Source of the DNA: Acinetobacter lwoffii
GTDB taxonomy: Bacteria; Pseudomonadota; Gammaproteobacteria; Pseudomonadales; Moraxellaceae
NCBI RefSeq assembly: GCF_002321025.1
Contig: NZ_DCLL01000027.1
Span: 71,934-135,933 of the forward strand
Length of the DNA: 64,000 nucleotides
Direction: 5' to 3'
In this document: positions 34,564-44,421 of the stretch, one piece after another
Layout: every line of letters begins with the position of its first letter
How positions within the stretch are numbered: the stretch's first letter is position 1
Translations under genes and position numbers: made by a program
The notes under the pieces: generated by a model
The model's input: the letters and a program-made list of their open reading frames with translations, nothing else
Database searches by the model: none
What the model was told of the DNA's origin: nothing

Positions 34564-35376
34564 ATGCTGTATTTAAAAAATGCCCAACAGGTCAGCCAGA
34601 TAGATGTGCTGGATCGTGGCTTTCATTATGGTGATGGCTGTTTTACCACGGCCCGGATTCGGCATAACCGGATTGAATTATATGATCGTCATCTGGCACG
34701 TTTGCAAATCAGCAATCAAAAATTAAGCCTGAATGCCAATCTTGATCTGATTTCAGAAAGTTTACAGATTTTACGGCAGTCTGAACGTGAGCTGAATGGA
34801 ACATTAAAGATTGTGCTGAGTCGTGGAATCGGTCAGCGCGGTTATAGCCTGCCGGATCATCCTGGAGATCTCTGGCTATTTTATTACCCTCAAACTGTAC
34901 AGGAATTTAAGTTTGAGCAGATTCAAAGTGGCATCTTACAGCAGGCATTAGGGTTGACGATGCCGAGTCTGGTCGGGCTAAAAACCTTAAACCGTCTGGA
35001 ACAGGTTTTACTGAAACAGGAAGCCGATCAACGTGGCTGGACTGAGGCCATGGTGACAGATGTACAGGGTGGTGTTGTCGAAGGGGTGAGCAGTAATTGT
35101 TTCATTCGTATAAACAATACATGGATTACGCCAGAACTTCGTTATAATGGCGTCTTCGGTGTCATGCGTGCAGAAATTCTACAACGTATGCAAGATCAGG
35201 GAATTACCTGTCAGCAACGCTGTATCGATATGGATGAAATCAACCATATTCAAAGCCTGTTTTTCTGCAATGCACTCAGCCCGATGAAAATTGTCACGCA
35301 ATTTGAGCAGCGCGCCTTGGATGGCGATGCTTGTATTGAACTTTTTAACCGTCTTCGATTAAATCAGATGTCTTAA
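34564..35376 (+). CDS. pabC: Aminodeoxychorismate lyase
   Basis: PLP enzyme releasing pyruvate from 4-amino-4-deoxychorismate to give p-aminobenzoate for folate. The 270-residue fold-type IV protein has RGFHYGDGCFTT near the N-terminus, the PLP lysine in LKTLNRLEQVLLKQEA, and GVVEGVSSNCFI for cofactor phosphate binding. It starts the pabC-mltG-tmk operon, a conserved order in gammaproteobacteria. A single base separates its stop codon from the mltG start. Confidence 0.94.
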   Translation: MLYLKNAQQVSQIDVLDRGFHYGDGCFTTARIRHNRIELYDRHLARLQISNQKLSLNANLDLISESLQILRQSERELNGTLKIVLSRGIGQRGYSLPDHPGDLWLFYYPQTVQEFKFEQIQSGILQQALGLTMPSLVGLKTLNRLEQVLLKQEADQRGWTEAMVTDVQGGVVEGVSSNCFIRINNTWITPELRYNGVFGVMRAEILQRMQDQGITCQQRCIDMDEINHIQSLFFCNALSPMKIVTQFEQRALDGDACIELFNRLRLNQMS

Positions 35377-35377
35377 T

Positions 35378-36436
35378 ATGTCAGCTTCCAAACCTAAAGC
35401 CAAAAAGAAAAATAAAGCGAGATTCTCCTCATCTTTCAAAGGAATTGCCTTAGTCCTGATTGGTATTGCTTTGATCTTGGCGTTGATCCTGAAAAGCAGT
35501 TTGTGGAAGGATTATCCTGTAGAAGGAAAAAAACAGCTGCTCGCGATTGAATCTGGTCAAACCTATTCCGGTTTTATTGATCGTCTGGCCACAGAAGGTC
35601 AGGTGAGTTTCCCGATTATTCTCAAGCTGTATCAGCGCATCATGATTCATGACACCATGAAAGCGGGTGTGTATGAAGTGCGTCAGGGCATGAGCATCCG
35701 TCAAGTCTTGGAAATGATTTCCGATGCAGATAATGCACAGATGAGCCGGATTCTGGTAATTGAGGGAACGACCTTTAAGCAACTGATTGATGCCCTGAAG
35801 AAAAATGATCTGGTCACCAAAGAAGTACTGCATCTGCCTACCGCGCAACTACTCAAAGAATTGAATATTCCATTTTCACATCCTGAAGGACTGTTTGCAC
35901 CGGATACTTACTTCTTTGCCAAAGGTGAAACTGACCGTAAAATTCTGACCAATCTGTATCAGCGTCAGATGAAAGCGCTGGATGAAGCGTGGGCGAAACG
36001 TGCGACTGATCTGCCGTATCAGAATAAATATGACGCGCTGATCATGGCATCGATTGTTGAAAAAGAAACCAGTGTGGATCGTGAATTGGAACAGGTTTCT
36101 GGGGTATTTGTACGCCGTTTAAAAATTGGCATGCGTTTACAGACCGATCCAACGGTGATTTACGGAATGGGTGATAGCTATAACGGCAATATTACCCGCA
36201 AGGATTTACGCACACCGACGCCGTATAACACCTATACCATTTCAGGTTTGCCGCCAACGCCAATTGCCTTGCCAAGCAAGAAAGCCATTGAAGCAGCCAT
36301 GCACCCGGATAATTCTGACAACCTATATTTTGTCGCTACCGGTAATGGTGGACATAAGTTCACGAGCAATCTGAATGACCACAATAAAGCCGTACAGGAA
36401 TATCTGACGATTTTACGCTCGAAAAATAAGGAATGA
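35378..36436 (+). CDS. mltG: Endolytic murein transglycosylase MltG
   Basis: Cuts nascent peptidoglycan strands at the inner membrane. The 352-residue protein has a basic cytoplasmic N-terminus, one membrane helix (about 24-42), a LysM-like segment and the YceG catalytic domain with IVEKETSVDRELEQVSGVF (catalytic Glu in VEKE) and LQTDPTVIYGMG. The stop codon overlaps the tmk start as ATGA. Confidence 0.95.
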   Translation: MSASKPKAKKKNKARFSSSFKGIALVLIGIALILALILKSSLWKDYPVEGKKQLLAIESGQTYSGFIDRLATEGQVSFPIILKLYQRIMIHDTMKAGVYEVRQGMSIRQVLEMISDADNAQMSRILVIEGTTFKQLIDALKKNDLVTKEVLHLPTAQLLKELNIPFSHPEGLFAPDTYFFAKGETDRKILTNLYQRQMKALDEAWAKRATDLPYQNKYDALIMASIVEKETSVDRELEQVSGVFVRRLKIGMRLQTDPTVIYGMGDSYNGNITRKDLRTPTPYNTYTISGLPPTPIALPSKKAIEAAMHPDNSDNLYFVATGNGGHKFTSNLNDHNKAVQEYLTILRSKNKE

Positions 36437-37038
36437 GTATGTTTATTAGCTTTGAAGGCACAGAAGGTGTAGGTAAAACCACGCTCATTCGTTCGATCTA
36501 TGAAGATTTCATCGCACAGGGTAAAGATGTTATTTTGACTCGTGAACCGGGTGGAACCCCAATGGCTGAGCAGATTCGCTCACTGTTGCTGGCTGTGAAC
36601 CATGAAGAAGCCATGGCGCATGATACCGAGCTGTTATTGATGTATGCGGCGCGTGCCCAGCATCTGGCACAAGTGATTCTGCCTGCATTAGAAGCCGGGA
36701 AAATTGTCCTGTGTGATCGCTTTAGCGATGCCAGCTTTGCCTATCAATGTGCAGGTCGGGGGCTGAGCGAAACCAAGTTGCAGTTGCTGAATGACCACTT
36801 TGTCGCACGCATGCCGGACATTACCTTCTGGTTGGAAGCGCCTATTGAACTGGGGATGAACCGAGCACGTGAACGCGGTGCGCTGGATCGCTTTGAACAG
36901 GAAAAAGTCACTTTCTTTGAGAAAGTGAGAGCAGGCTATGAAAGCTTGTGGCAACGTCATCCTGAACGGATTAAACGTCTGGATGCGACTCAGACTCCTG
37001 AGCAAGTATTTGAGCAAGCCTTAACTTATTTAAAATAA
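36433..37038 (+). CDS. tmk: Thymidylate kinase
   Basis: Phosphorylates dTMP to dTDP. The 201-residue kinase shows the P-loop FEGTEGVGKTT (7-17), the DRx motif in CDRFSDASFAYQ and the lid region RARERGALDRFE. It overlaps mltG by four bases, implying translational coupling. A terminator hairpin follows. Confidence 0.96.
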   Translation: MSMFISFEGTEGVGKTTLIRSIYEDFIAQGKDVILTREPGGTPMAEQIRSLLLAVNHEEAMAHDTELLLMYAARAQHLAQVILPALEAGKIVLCDRFSDASFAYQCAGRGLSETKLQLLNDHFVARMPDITFWLEAPIELGMNRARERGALDRFEQEKVTFFEKVRAGYESLWQRHPERIKRLDATQTPEQVFEQALTYLK

Positions 37039-37091
37039 GCTGGGTCTTAAAATACTTTTTATTTAATTTTTCTCTAGGTTTATCTGTGAAG

Positions 37092-37127
37092 AATCTTCTA
37101 TATTAAGACAGATATAGAAGATTTTTT
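37092..37127 (+). terminator. Terminator of the pabC-mltG-tmk operon
   Basis: AATCTTCTATAT / ATATAGAAGATT, a perfect 12-bp stem with an eight-base loop, then TTTT. It ends only seven bases before the start codon of the next gene. Confidence 0.82.
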
Positions 37128-37133
37128 AATCAT

Positions 37134-37550
37134 ATGAAAACGACCAAAACAGAGATTGAACAATTTTTACAACAAGAATTTCCACAAAGCTTGGAGAAGT
37201 GCCGGATTGAGGCCGTTTCTCCGCGTGGAGCCACTCTGCTTTATCAGGTGAGATCAGAAGAATTGCGTCCAGGCGGAACAGTTTCTGGCCCAACCATGAT
37301 GACCTTGGCGGATTTTGCTCTTTATGTCGCTATTCTGGGTGAAATTGGATTGGTCGGTTTGGCTGTCACGACCAATCTGAATATCAACTTCTTACGTAAA
37401 CCTTCAGGTGGAACAGATATACGGGGAGAGTGTAAGCTGATCAAGGTCGGCAAGGCACTGATCGTGGGAGAAGTCTGGATTTATTCGATAGATCATGAAG
37501 AACCTGTGGCGCATGTGACTGGAACATATTCAATTCCACCACGACGTTAA
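37134..37550 (+). CDS. PaaI-type hotdog thioesterase
   Basis: A 138-residue hotdog-fold protein with GGTVSGPTMMTLADFALYVA, the 4HBT active-site helix region, and TTNLNINFLRKP. It probably hydrolyses acyl-CoA thioesters of unknown identity. The start codon has no Shine-Dalgarno sequence and follows a terminator hairpin by seven bases, so translation may be leaderless or weak. The N-terminal residues are otherwise plausible. Confidence 0.85.
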   Translation: MKTTKTEIEQFLQQEFPQSLEKCRIEAVSPRGATLLYQVRSEELRPGGTVSGPTMMTLADFALYVAILGEIGLVGLAVTTNLNINFLRKPSGGTDIRGECKLIKVGKALIVGEVWIYSIDHEEPVAHVTGTYSIPPRR

Positions 37551-37623
37551 TTAGCTGAAAAATAGAAGACTGATTGTAAATAGCCTAAGCTAAATTTGAG
37601 CAGATAAAAATCTAAAAAGAAAA

Positions 37624-37651
37624 GGAGATATCACCCAAGGATGTTATCTCC
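37624..37651 (-). terminator. Probable nadB terminator
   Basis: GGAGATA / TATCTCC stem with a 14-base loop; the minus strand continues TTTTCTTTTT. It is just past the nadB stop. Confidence 0.55.
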
Positions 37652-37659
37652 ATCCACTT

Positions 37660-39294
37660 TTAACAATTCACCAAAGGTGTTTCCACTTCAAAATTTGGTG
37701 GGACGAGGACTGTTTTACGTAGTTCTGGTAGCAGCTCGGGATAATCCAAGGTGAAATGCAGACCGCGAGATTCTTTGCGGTGCATGGCACAGCGCACGAT
37801 CATCTCAGACACTAAAACTAGATTGCGCAGCTCGATCAGATTTTTGCTGACCTGGTAATCCTGATAATACTCGGTAATTTCTTTTTTCAGCATTTCAATA
37901 CGATGTAGTGCACGTTCCAGGCGTTTGGTCGTGCGGACAATGCCAACATAGTTCCACATGGTCTGACGTAGCTCATCCCAGTTTTGCAGAATCACCACAT
38001 CCTCATCGGGGTTGGTTACCTGAGAATCATCCCAAGCTGGGACTGCAGGAGCTGGCTGATCGGCCTTGAAATTTTCCTGAATGTGCTTGGCCGCACTCAT
38101 TCCATAGACAAAACATTCTAAAAGTGAGTTACTTGCCATTCGGTTAGCACCATGCAGACCCGTATAAGAGGTTTCCCCAATCGCATAGAGCCCAGTAATA
38201 TCCGTCTGACTGTTTTCATTGACCACGACGCCACCGCAGGTGTAATGGGCTGCTGGAACGACAGGAATCATGTCCTTGGTAATATCAATACCCAGCTCGA
38301 GCAAACGGGCGTATAAGGTAGGAAAATGCTCTTTGACAAAGCTTTCATCTTTATGGGTAATGTCCAGCCAGACATGACGAATACCGAGCCGCTTGATTTC
38401 ATAGTCGATGGCACGTGCCACGATATCACGCGGCGCGAGTTCGGCGCGCTCGTCAAAACGCAGCATAAAGCGTTCACCATCAGGCAGACGCAGATAAGCG
38501 CCTTCACCACGCATTGCTTCAGTAATCAGGAAAGAACGTGCTTGTGGATGATAAAGGCAGGTCGGGTGAAACTGGTTAAATTCCATGTTGGCGACCCGGC
38601 AGCCGGCACGATAAGCCATGGCAATACCATCACCCGTGGCAATGTCGGGATTTGAGGTGTAAAGATAAGCTTTCATAGCACCGCCACAGGCAAGGGCGGT
38701 AAATGGAGCCAAGAAGGTATGCACTTTTTCAGTTGTTTCATCCAGGGCATATAAACCCAGCGCACGATTATCGCCGTCTAAACCGAGCTTTTGTGAACAG
38801 ATCAGGTCAATCGCAATATAATTTTCAAAGATTTTAATATTCTGTTTTTCTTGGGCCCGTTGTACCAAGGTGGTGGAAATGGCACGACCAGTCGCATCGG
38901 CCGCATGAATAATTCGGCGCTGTGAATGACCACCTTCACGGGTGAGATGTAACTGTTCCTGTTCATCCAGGGTAAATTGCACGCCGTGTTTCAGCAGGAA
39001 ATCAACTGAAGGTTTGCCACCTTCTACCGTCTGTTTAACCGCATCCATTTCACATAGCTGTGCGCCTGCAATCATCGTGTCATCAATATGCTGTTCAATT
39101 GAGTCCATTTCATCCAATACTGCGGCCACGCCGCCTTGAGCATAAAAGGTACTGGCATCTGTCAGGGTGGATTTCGCTAAGACTGCAATATTAAAATGAT
39201 CTGGGAGCGATAAGGCTAAACTTAAACCGGCACCGCCACTGCCCACAATAATGACGTCAAATTGATGGGTAAGGGATAAATTAGACATGTCCAT
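37660..39294 (-). CDS. nadB: L-aspartate oxidase
   Basis: FAD enzyme that oxidises L-aspartate to iminoaspartate for NAD synthesis. The 544-residue protein has the dinucleotide motif VGSGGAGLSLAL (17-28), the flavoprotein signatures GGHSQRRIIHAAD and QFHPTCLY, HGANRMASNSLLE, and a C-terminal helical domain. Two starts lie two codons apart (MDMS). Length fits the family. Confidence 0.96.
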   Translation of the reverse strand: MDMSNLSLTHQFDVIIVGSGGAGLSLALSLPDHFNIAVLAKSTLTDASTFYAQGGVAAVLDEMDSIEQHIDDTMIAGAQLCEMDAVKQTVEGGKPSVDFLLKHGVQFTLDEQEQLHLTREGGHSQRRIIHAADATGRAISTTLVQRAQEKQNIKIFENYIAIDLICSQKLGLDGDNRALGLYALDETTEKVHTFLAPFTALACGGAMKAYLYTSNPDIATGDGIAMAYRAGCRVANMEFNQFHPTCLYHPQARSFLITEAMRGEGAYLRLPDGERFMLRFDERAELAPRDIVARAIDYEIKRLGIRHVWLDITHKDESFVKEHFPTLYARLLELGIDITKDMIPVVPAAHYTCGGVVVNENSQTDITGLYAIGETSYTGLHGANRMASNSLLECFVYGMSAAKHIQENFKADQPAPAVPAWDDSQVTNPDEDVVILQNWDELRQTMWNYVGIVRTTKRLERALHRIEMLKKEITEYYQDYQVSKNLIELRNLVLVSEMIVRCAMHRKESRGLHFTLDYPELLPELRKTVLVPPNFEVETPLVNC

Positions 39295-39523
39295 CAGCTA
39301 ATTTTAAAAAAGTTTGGTAATAACAGCGCTTTTTTGTACAAAAGGCAAGCGTTGAAGTGCTCATTTATTGATGAAAAAAATTAATCAAAGCCTTAACTTA
39401 ATGCTTTAATAATGAGATATTGCCCAGAATAAAGTATTGAAACATATTATTACTTAAACTTTACAGTGTTTGTGATAAAACCTATTTACATAAATTTATC
39501 AATAATTTGAGTGAATAATTTAT

Positions 39524-40909
39524 ATGAAAATTCTAGACTTAAAAAAAGGATTATTTGCAGCCACTCTCACCATGAGTGCTGCACAGTTGCAGGCTGTAAC
39601 GCCGGTTGATTTTTCAAATCTGGTCGAGCAGGTCAGTCCTGCAGTGGTCAGTGTCAATGTCGTTAAAAAAATGAGCGAAGAAGAGCTCTTACAACAACAA
39701 GTGCCGGAAATTCTGCGCCGCTTTTTTGGCAATCAGGTGATTATTCCGCAGCAGCGTATGCCACAGGAAAAAACCGGTTATGGCAGTGCATTCTTTATCA
39801 GCAAGGATGGCTATCTGCTGACCAATCATCATGTGGTTGAAGATGCTTCCAAAGTCACCATTACCCTGAATGACCGTCGGGAAATTGATGCAACTGTTGT
39901 TGGGAGTGATGCACGAACTGACGTAGCTTTGCTTAAAGTTAATGGCTCGAATTTTCCAGAATTACGGACAGGGGATGTAGGACGCTTACGTGTTGGTGAG
40001 CCTGTACTCGCCATTGGTTCACCATTTGGTTTTGATTATTCAGCTTCTGCCGGAATTGTCAGTGCCAAAATGCGGAATATGATGGGTGAAACTGCAGTAC
40101 CTTTCATCCAGACAGATGTAGCATTGAACCCGGGTAACTCAGGTGGCCCTCTGTTTAACCAGCGTGGTGAAGTAGTCGGTGTCAACTCACGGATCTTTAG
40201 TGGAACCGGTGGGTATATGGGCTTATCCTTTTCGATTCCGATTGATGTGGCAATGGAAGTTGCAGATCAACTGAAGAAGAATGGTAAAGTGACCCGCTCT
40301 TATCTGGGCGTAAGTTTACAGGATATCGACCGTAACCTTGCTGAATCTTATAACCTGCCTAAGCCTGAAGGTTCCTTGGTGACTCAGGTTGCGCCAAATT
40401 CACCGGCTGCACGTGCGGGTCTGCGTGCCAGTGATGTGATCTTAAAATACAATGGTACCCCAATCTCACGTACCAGCGAGTTGTTGAACTATTTGAACCG
40501 TACTGCACCTCAGCAGCAGGTACAACTTGAAATCTTGCGTGATGATAAACGTCGTAGTATTGCAGCGACTTTAAGTGCGGCACCAGATGATACCCCAGCA
40601 AAAGCAAGCACACAGGCTCAACCCAGCAAAGGGCCAGTGATCGGGGTTTCAATTCGTGACCTCAGTCCGGCAGAGTTAGCGAGTCTGGAAATCAAAGGTG
40701 GTGTGGTGATTCAGGATGTACGTCCGGGTGGTATTGCAGCACAGGCACGAATCATGCCGAATGATGTGATCACGCAAATTAATAACCAGACAGTACTGAA
40801 TTCCAATCAGTTTGTGCAAGAGGTGTCTGAACTGAAAAAGGGTAGCATCGCGCGTGTCACCTTGATTCGTCAGGGGCAGCTTGCTGTGGTCGGAATGCGT
40901 ATCTCATAA
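39524..40909 (+). CDS. Periplasmic Do-family serine protease (DegP/DegQ/MucD-like)
   Basis: An envelope protease/chaperone of 461 residues. The signal peptide ends near LQA. The trypsin-like triad is His103 (LLTNHHVVED), Asp133 (ARTDVALLKV) and Ser206 (NPGNSGGPL). Two PDZ domains follow (about 258-350 and 370-460). Degrades or holds misfolded envelope proteins. The genomic place, upstream of lepA, is like that of mucD near lepA in pseudomonads. A terminator follows. Confidence 0.93.
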   Translation: MKILDLKKGLFAATLTMSAAQLQAVTPVDFSNLVEQVSPAVVSVNVVKKMSEEELLQQQVPEILRRFFGNQVIIPQQRMPQEKTGYGSAFFISKDGYLLTNHHVVEDASKVTITLNDRREIDATVVGSDARTDVALLKVNGSNFPELRTGDVGRLRVGEPVLAIGSPFGFDYSASAGIVSAKMRNMMGETAVPFIQTDVALNPGNSGGPLFNQRGEVVGVNSRIFSGTGGYMGLSFSIPIDVAMEVADQLKKNGKVTRSYLGVSLQDIDRNLAESYNLPKPEGSLVTQVAPNSPAARAGLRASDVILKYNGTPISRTSELLNYLNRTAPQQQVQLEILRDDKRRSIAATLSAAPDDTPAKASTQAQPSKGPVIGVSIRDLSPAELASLEIKGGVVIQDVRPGGIAAQARIMPNDVITQINNQTVLNSNQFVQEVSELKKGSIARVTLIRQGQLAVVGMRIS

Positions 40910-40927
40910 GATTGCTAGATTTTCTTG

Positions 40928-40953
40928 AAAAACCGCTTGTAGAAGCGGTTTTT
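40928..40953 (+). terminator. Terminator after the protease gene
   Basis: AAAAACCGCTT / AAGCGGTTTTT with loop GTAG, 18 bases past the stop. Confidence 0.93.
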
Positions 40954-41029
40954 TATTTTTTGCAATTTATCCGGGCGATAAATTCGGTAGACTCTATAGC
41001 CTTAAAATCATGGAAAGGATAACAGCACA

Positions 41030-41482
41030 GTGAGCGGTATTTTTGATCTTGCATTAACGGTAAAAGCCAAACATATTGATGGATTGGGCCATGTGAATAA
41101 TGTGGTCTATGTGCAATGGATGCAGGATGTCGCCACAGCCCATATTGAAAAGCTGGGATTGGGATTGAAGGAATATGTGGCACTGAAACATGCCATGGTG
41201 GCGGTTGAACATCAGGTGCAATATCGCAAGGCAGCTTTTGAAGGAGACGAGATTATTCTGCGCACTTGGCTGAATGATATCAATGCCCTGTATTCCTTTA
41301 GACAATACGCATTTTATCGACCACGGGATCAGACTCTGTTGTTTACTGGAAGTACCCAATGGGCCTGTATTGAAATGGCCACCGGACGTCCAAAACGCAT
41401 GTCACCAACTTTTACCCAGGCTTATCAGCCACTTTCAGAACATATAAATCCTTTTGATTTTTCAACTTTACATCTGGATTAA
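41030..41482 (+). CDS. Acyl-CoA thioesterase, hotdog (YbgC/FadM-like)
   Basis: A 150-residue 4HBT protein with HIDGLGHVNNVVYVQWMQD, the YbgC-type active site with Asp in the first turn. It hydrolyses acyl-CoAs of unknown chain. The start is GTG with AAAGGA about 11 bases upstream; an ATG a little earlier is in another frame and stops after seven codons. Confidence 0.86.
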   Translation: MSGIFDLALTVKAKHIDGLGHVNNVVYVQWMQDVATAHIEKLGLGLKEYVALKHAMVAVEHQVQYRKAAFEGDEIILRTWLNDINALYSFRQYAFYRPRDQTLLFTGSTQWACIEMATGRPKRMSPTFTQAYQPLSEHINPFDFSTLHLD

Positions 41483-41651
41483 TGAGACAACATTTTCCAG
41501 TTTGATCAGTACATCTGGATAATATTGAGGAAGAAGTGGAGTTGGGGAGCTATTTTCTAATCATGGTGATCCAGACTTCATCTGATTGAGGTGTACGTGA
41601 CCTAGGGAATAAAGGAAAAAATATAATTCTTTTTCTAGATCACCATTCTGC

Positions 41652-41657
41652 TATAAT
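41652..41657 (+). promoter_or_regulatory. Likely -10 box of lepA
   Basis: Consensus TATAAT 75 bases before the lepA start, followed by a GC-containing discriminator. The -35 region is AT-rich (CTTTTT at a 17-base spacing) and poor. I infer it as the main lepA promoter. Confidence 0.5.
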
Positions 41658-41732
41658 CCTTCGCAATTTCTATTCGGCTTTTGTTATGTAATATTTTTAA
41701 ATTACATAGCGTGTTTTTTCTCAAGGTAACCC

Positions 41733-43550
41733 ATGGCGCAAGCTAAAAAATCTGTTGATATTAAAAACATTCGTAACTTCTCGATTATTGCGCACATTGA
41801 CCACGGTAAATCGACCCTAGCGGATCGCTTTATTCAAACTTGTGGCGGTTTGCAAGATCGTGAAATGCAGGCTCAAGTCCTTGACTCAATGGAGCTTGAG
41901 CGCGAACGTGGGATTACCATTAAAGCCACTTCGGTAACCTTGTACTATACTCATCCCAACGGTCAAGAGTATCAGTTGAACTTTATTGATACGCCGGGGC
42001 ACGTCGATTTCTCGTATGAAGTATCACGTTCGCTTGCTGCCTGTGAAGGTGCCTTGCTGGTGGTAGATGCTGCGCAGGGCGTAGAAGCACAGTCTGTTGC
42101 CAACTGCTATACCGCAATTGAACAAGGTCTGGAAGTACTTCCGGTACTGAATAAGATCGACTTGCCGCAAGCCGAACCTGAACGTGTCATTCAGGAAATT
42201 GAAGACATTATCGGAATTGAAGCCACAGAAGCGCCGACCTGTTCTGCAAAAACAGGTTTAGGTATTGAAGGTGTGCTTGAAACACTGGTCAATGTGATTC
42301 CTGCACCTGAGGGTGATCGCGAAGCGCCGTTGCAAGCGCTGATTGTGGATTCATGGTTTGATAACTACCTGGGTGTGGTTTCTCTGGTTCGGGTCAAGCA
42401 AGGTCGTGTGCGTAAAGGCGACAAAATGTTGATTAAATCAACAGGTCAAACGCACATCATTACTTCTGTGGGTATCTTTAACCCGAAACATACTGAAACC
42501 GGTATGCTGGAAGCGGGTGAAGTTGGCTTTGTGATTGCTGGTATTAAAGATATTTTCGGTGCACCGGTCGGTGATACGATTACTCTGGCAGCGACACCTG
42601 AAGTGGCAACATTACCGGGCTTTAAAAAGGTGAAACCGCAGGTTTATGCCGGTTTATTCCCAATTGATGCCAGCGATTTTGAACCTTTCCGTGAAGCATT
42701 GCATAAGCTACAAATTAATGACTCGGCCTTGTTCTTTGAACCTGAAAGTTCAGATGCACTCGGGTTTGGTTTCCGCTGTGGCTTCTTGGGCATGCTGCAC
42801 ATGGAGATCGTACAAGAACGTCTGGAACGCGAATACGATCTTGACCTGATTTCTTCTGCGCCAACTGTAATTTATGAAGCGGTGATGAAGAATGGTCAGA
42901 CGATTTATATCGACAGTCCATCCAAAATGCCGGATGGTTCAACCGTTGAAGATCTGCGTGAACCGATTGCTGAATGTCATATTCTTGTGCCGCAAGAATA
43001 CCTAGGTAATGTCATGACATTGTGTGTTGAGCGCCGTGGTGTGCAAAAAGACATGAAGTTTATGGCGAATCAGGTTTCCATTACTTTCGAAATTCCAATG
43101 GCCGAAGTGGTGATGGATTTCTTTGATAAATTGAAGTCTTGTTCACGTGGTTTTGCATCACTCGACTATAACTTTGTCCGTTTTGAAAGCTCATCTTTGG
43201 TAAAAGTAGATGTCTTGATCAATGGGGAAAAAGTCGATGCCTTGGCGATGATTTGTCATCGTAATGATGCACGTCATCGTGGTATTGCACTGGTTGAAAA
43301 AATGAAAGACCTGATTCCACGTCAAATGTTTGATGTCGCAATTCAGGCAGCGATTGGTGCGCAAATCATTGCACGTTCGACTGTAAAAGCGATGCGTAAA
43401 AACGTATTGGCGAAGTGTTATGGTGGTGACGTGTCACGTAAGAAAAAACTTCTGTCTAAACAGAAAGAAGGTAAGAAACGCATGAAACAGGTGGGTAGCG
43501 TAGAAATCCCGCAAGAAGCCTTCTTAGCCGTATTGAAAGTCGAACGCTAA
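41733..43550 (+). CDS. lepA: Elongation factor 4 (LepA)
   Basis: Ribosome-bound translational GTPase involved in initiation/back-translocation. The 605-residue protein has G1 AHIDHGKST, G3 DTPGHVDF, G4 NKIDLP and the LepA-specific C-terminal domain ending with KKRMKQVGSVEIPQEAFLAVL in parts. lepB follows 20 bases later, the usual pair. Confidence 0.97.
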   Translation: MAQAKKSVDIKNIRNFSIIAHIDHGKSTLADRFIQTCGGLQDREMQAQVLDSMELERERGITIKATSVTLYYTHPNGQEYQLNFIDTPGHVDFSYEVSRSLAACEGALLVVDAAQGVEAQSVANCYTAIEQGLEVLPVLNKIDLPQAEPERVIQEIEDIIGIEATEAPTCSAKTGLGIEGVLETLVNVIPAPEGDREAPLQALIVDSWFDNYLGVVSLVRVKQGRVRKGDKMLIKSTGQTHIITSVGIFNPKHTETGMLEAGEVGFVIAGIKDIFGAPVGDTITLAATPEVATLPGFKKVKPQVYAGLFPIDASDFEPFREALHKLQINDSALFFEPESSDALGFGFRCGFLGMLHMEIVQERLEREYDLDLISSAPTVIYEAVMKNGQTIYIDSPSKMPDGSTVEDLREPIAECHILVPQEYLGNVMTLCVERRGVQKDMKFMANQVSITFEIPMAEVVMDFFDKLKSCSRGFASLDYNFVRFESSSLVKVDVLINGEKVDALAMICHRNDARHRGIALVEKMKDLIPRQMFDVAIQAAIGAQIIARSTVKAMRKNVLAKCYGGDVSRKKKLLSKQKEGKKRMKQVGSVEIPQEAFLAVLKVER

Positions 43551-43570
43551 AATAATAAGGATATAAGCCC

Positions 43571-44398
43571 ATGGATTTTGATTTTAATTTGATTCTTGTG
43601 CCTGCGACCCTGTTTTTTGTCGCAGTGTGGTTGCTAGACAAGTTTGTTTTGAAACAAAGACAAACCCGAGGTAAGGGCCATGAGAATTTCATTATCACCT
43701 GGGCTTATGACTTTTGGCCGGTACTGACCATTGTGCTGGTACTGCGTTCGTTTTTATATGAACCTTTTAATATTCCATCCGATTCGATGGTGCCGACGCT
43801 GGAAACCGGTGATTTTATTCTGGTGAATAAATTTGACTATGGCATCAAACTGCCTATGGTCAATACCAAAATTATTGATACCGGCAGTCCGGAACGTGGC
43901 GATGTGGCGGTATTCCGTTATCCACCGCAACCGACCATCAGTTATATCAAGCGTATTGTCGGCTTGCCAGGCGATCATATTGTTTATGATCATGGCCAGT
44001 TGAGCATTAATGGTGAAAAAGTAGCGAAAGTTCCAGTAGAATTTAGCCGCGAAAAAGACCGTTTAGATACTCCAAATGCCATTTATCATAAAGAAACCTT
44101 GGGTGAGCATACCTTTACCATGCGTGAGCTGGAAGGCGTAAATGTCGCTCGTCAGGCACCTTTTATTAACTATCTGGAAAATGGTAAATATTCAGGTGAA
44201 AATGGTTTATATTGGGAAGTGAAAGTGCCAGAAGGTCATTACTTTGCGATGGGGGATAATCGCGATCAGAGTGCTGACAGTCGTTTCTGGGGGCTTGTTC
44301 CGGAAGAAAACTTAACAGGTCGTGCCTTCTATATCTGGATGCATAAAGAGCCTGGCTTTAAATTGCCATCGTTTGGTCGAAACGGAACAATCGATTAA
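43571..44398 (+). CDS. lepB: Signal peptidase I
   Basis: Cleaves signal peptides at the outer face of the inner membrane. The 275-residue protein has two N-terminal membrane helices (about 5-24 and 47-62), catalytic Ser72 in NIPSDSMVPTL, general base Lys127 in SYIKRIVGLPGD, and the box E motif GDNRDQSADSRFWG. Follows lepA closely. Confidence 0.96.
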   Translation: MDFDFNLILVPATLFFVAVWLLDKFVLKQRQTRGKGHENFIITWAYDFWPVLTIVLVLRSFLYEPFNIPSDSMVPTLETGDFILVNKFDYGIKLPMVNTKIIDTGSPERGDVAVFRYPPQPTISYIKRIVGLPGDHIVYDHGQLSINGEKVAKVPVEFSREKDRLDTPNAIYHKETLGEHTFTMRELEGVNVARQAPFINYLENGKYSGENGLYWEVKVPEGHYFAMGDNRDQSADSRFWGLVPEENLTGRAFYIWMHKEPGFKLPSFGRNGTID

Positions 44399-44421
44399 TT
44401 GTTTCAATCAGGAAAATAAAA

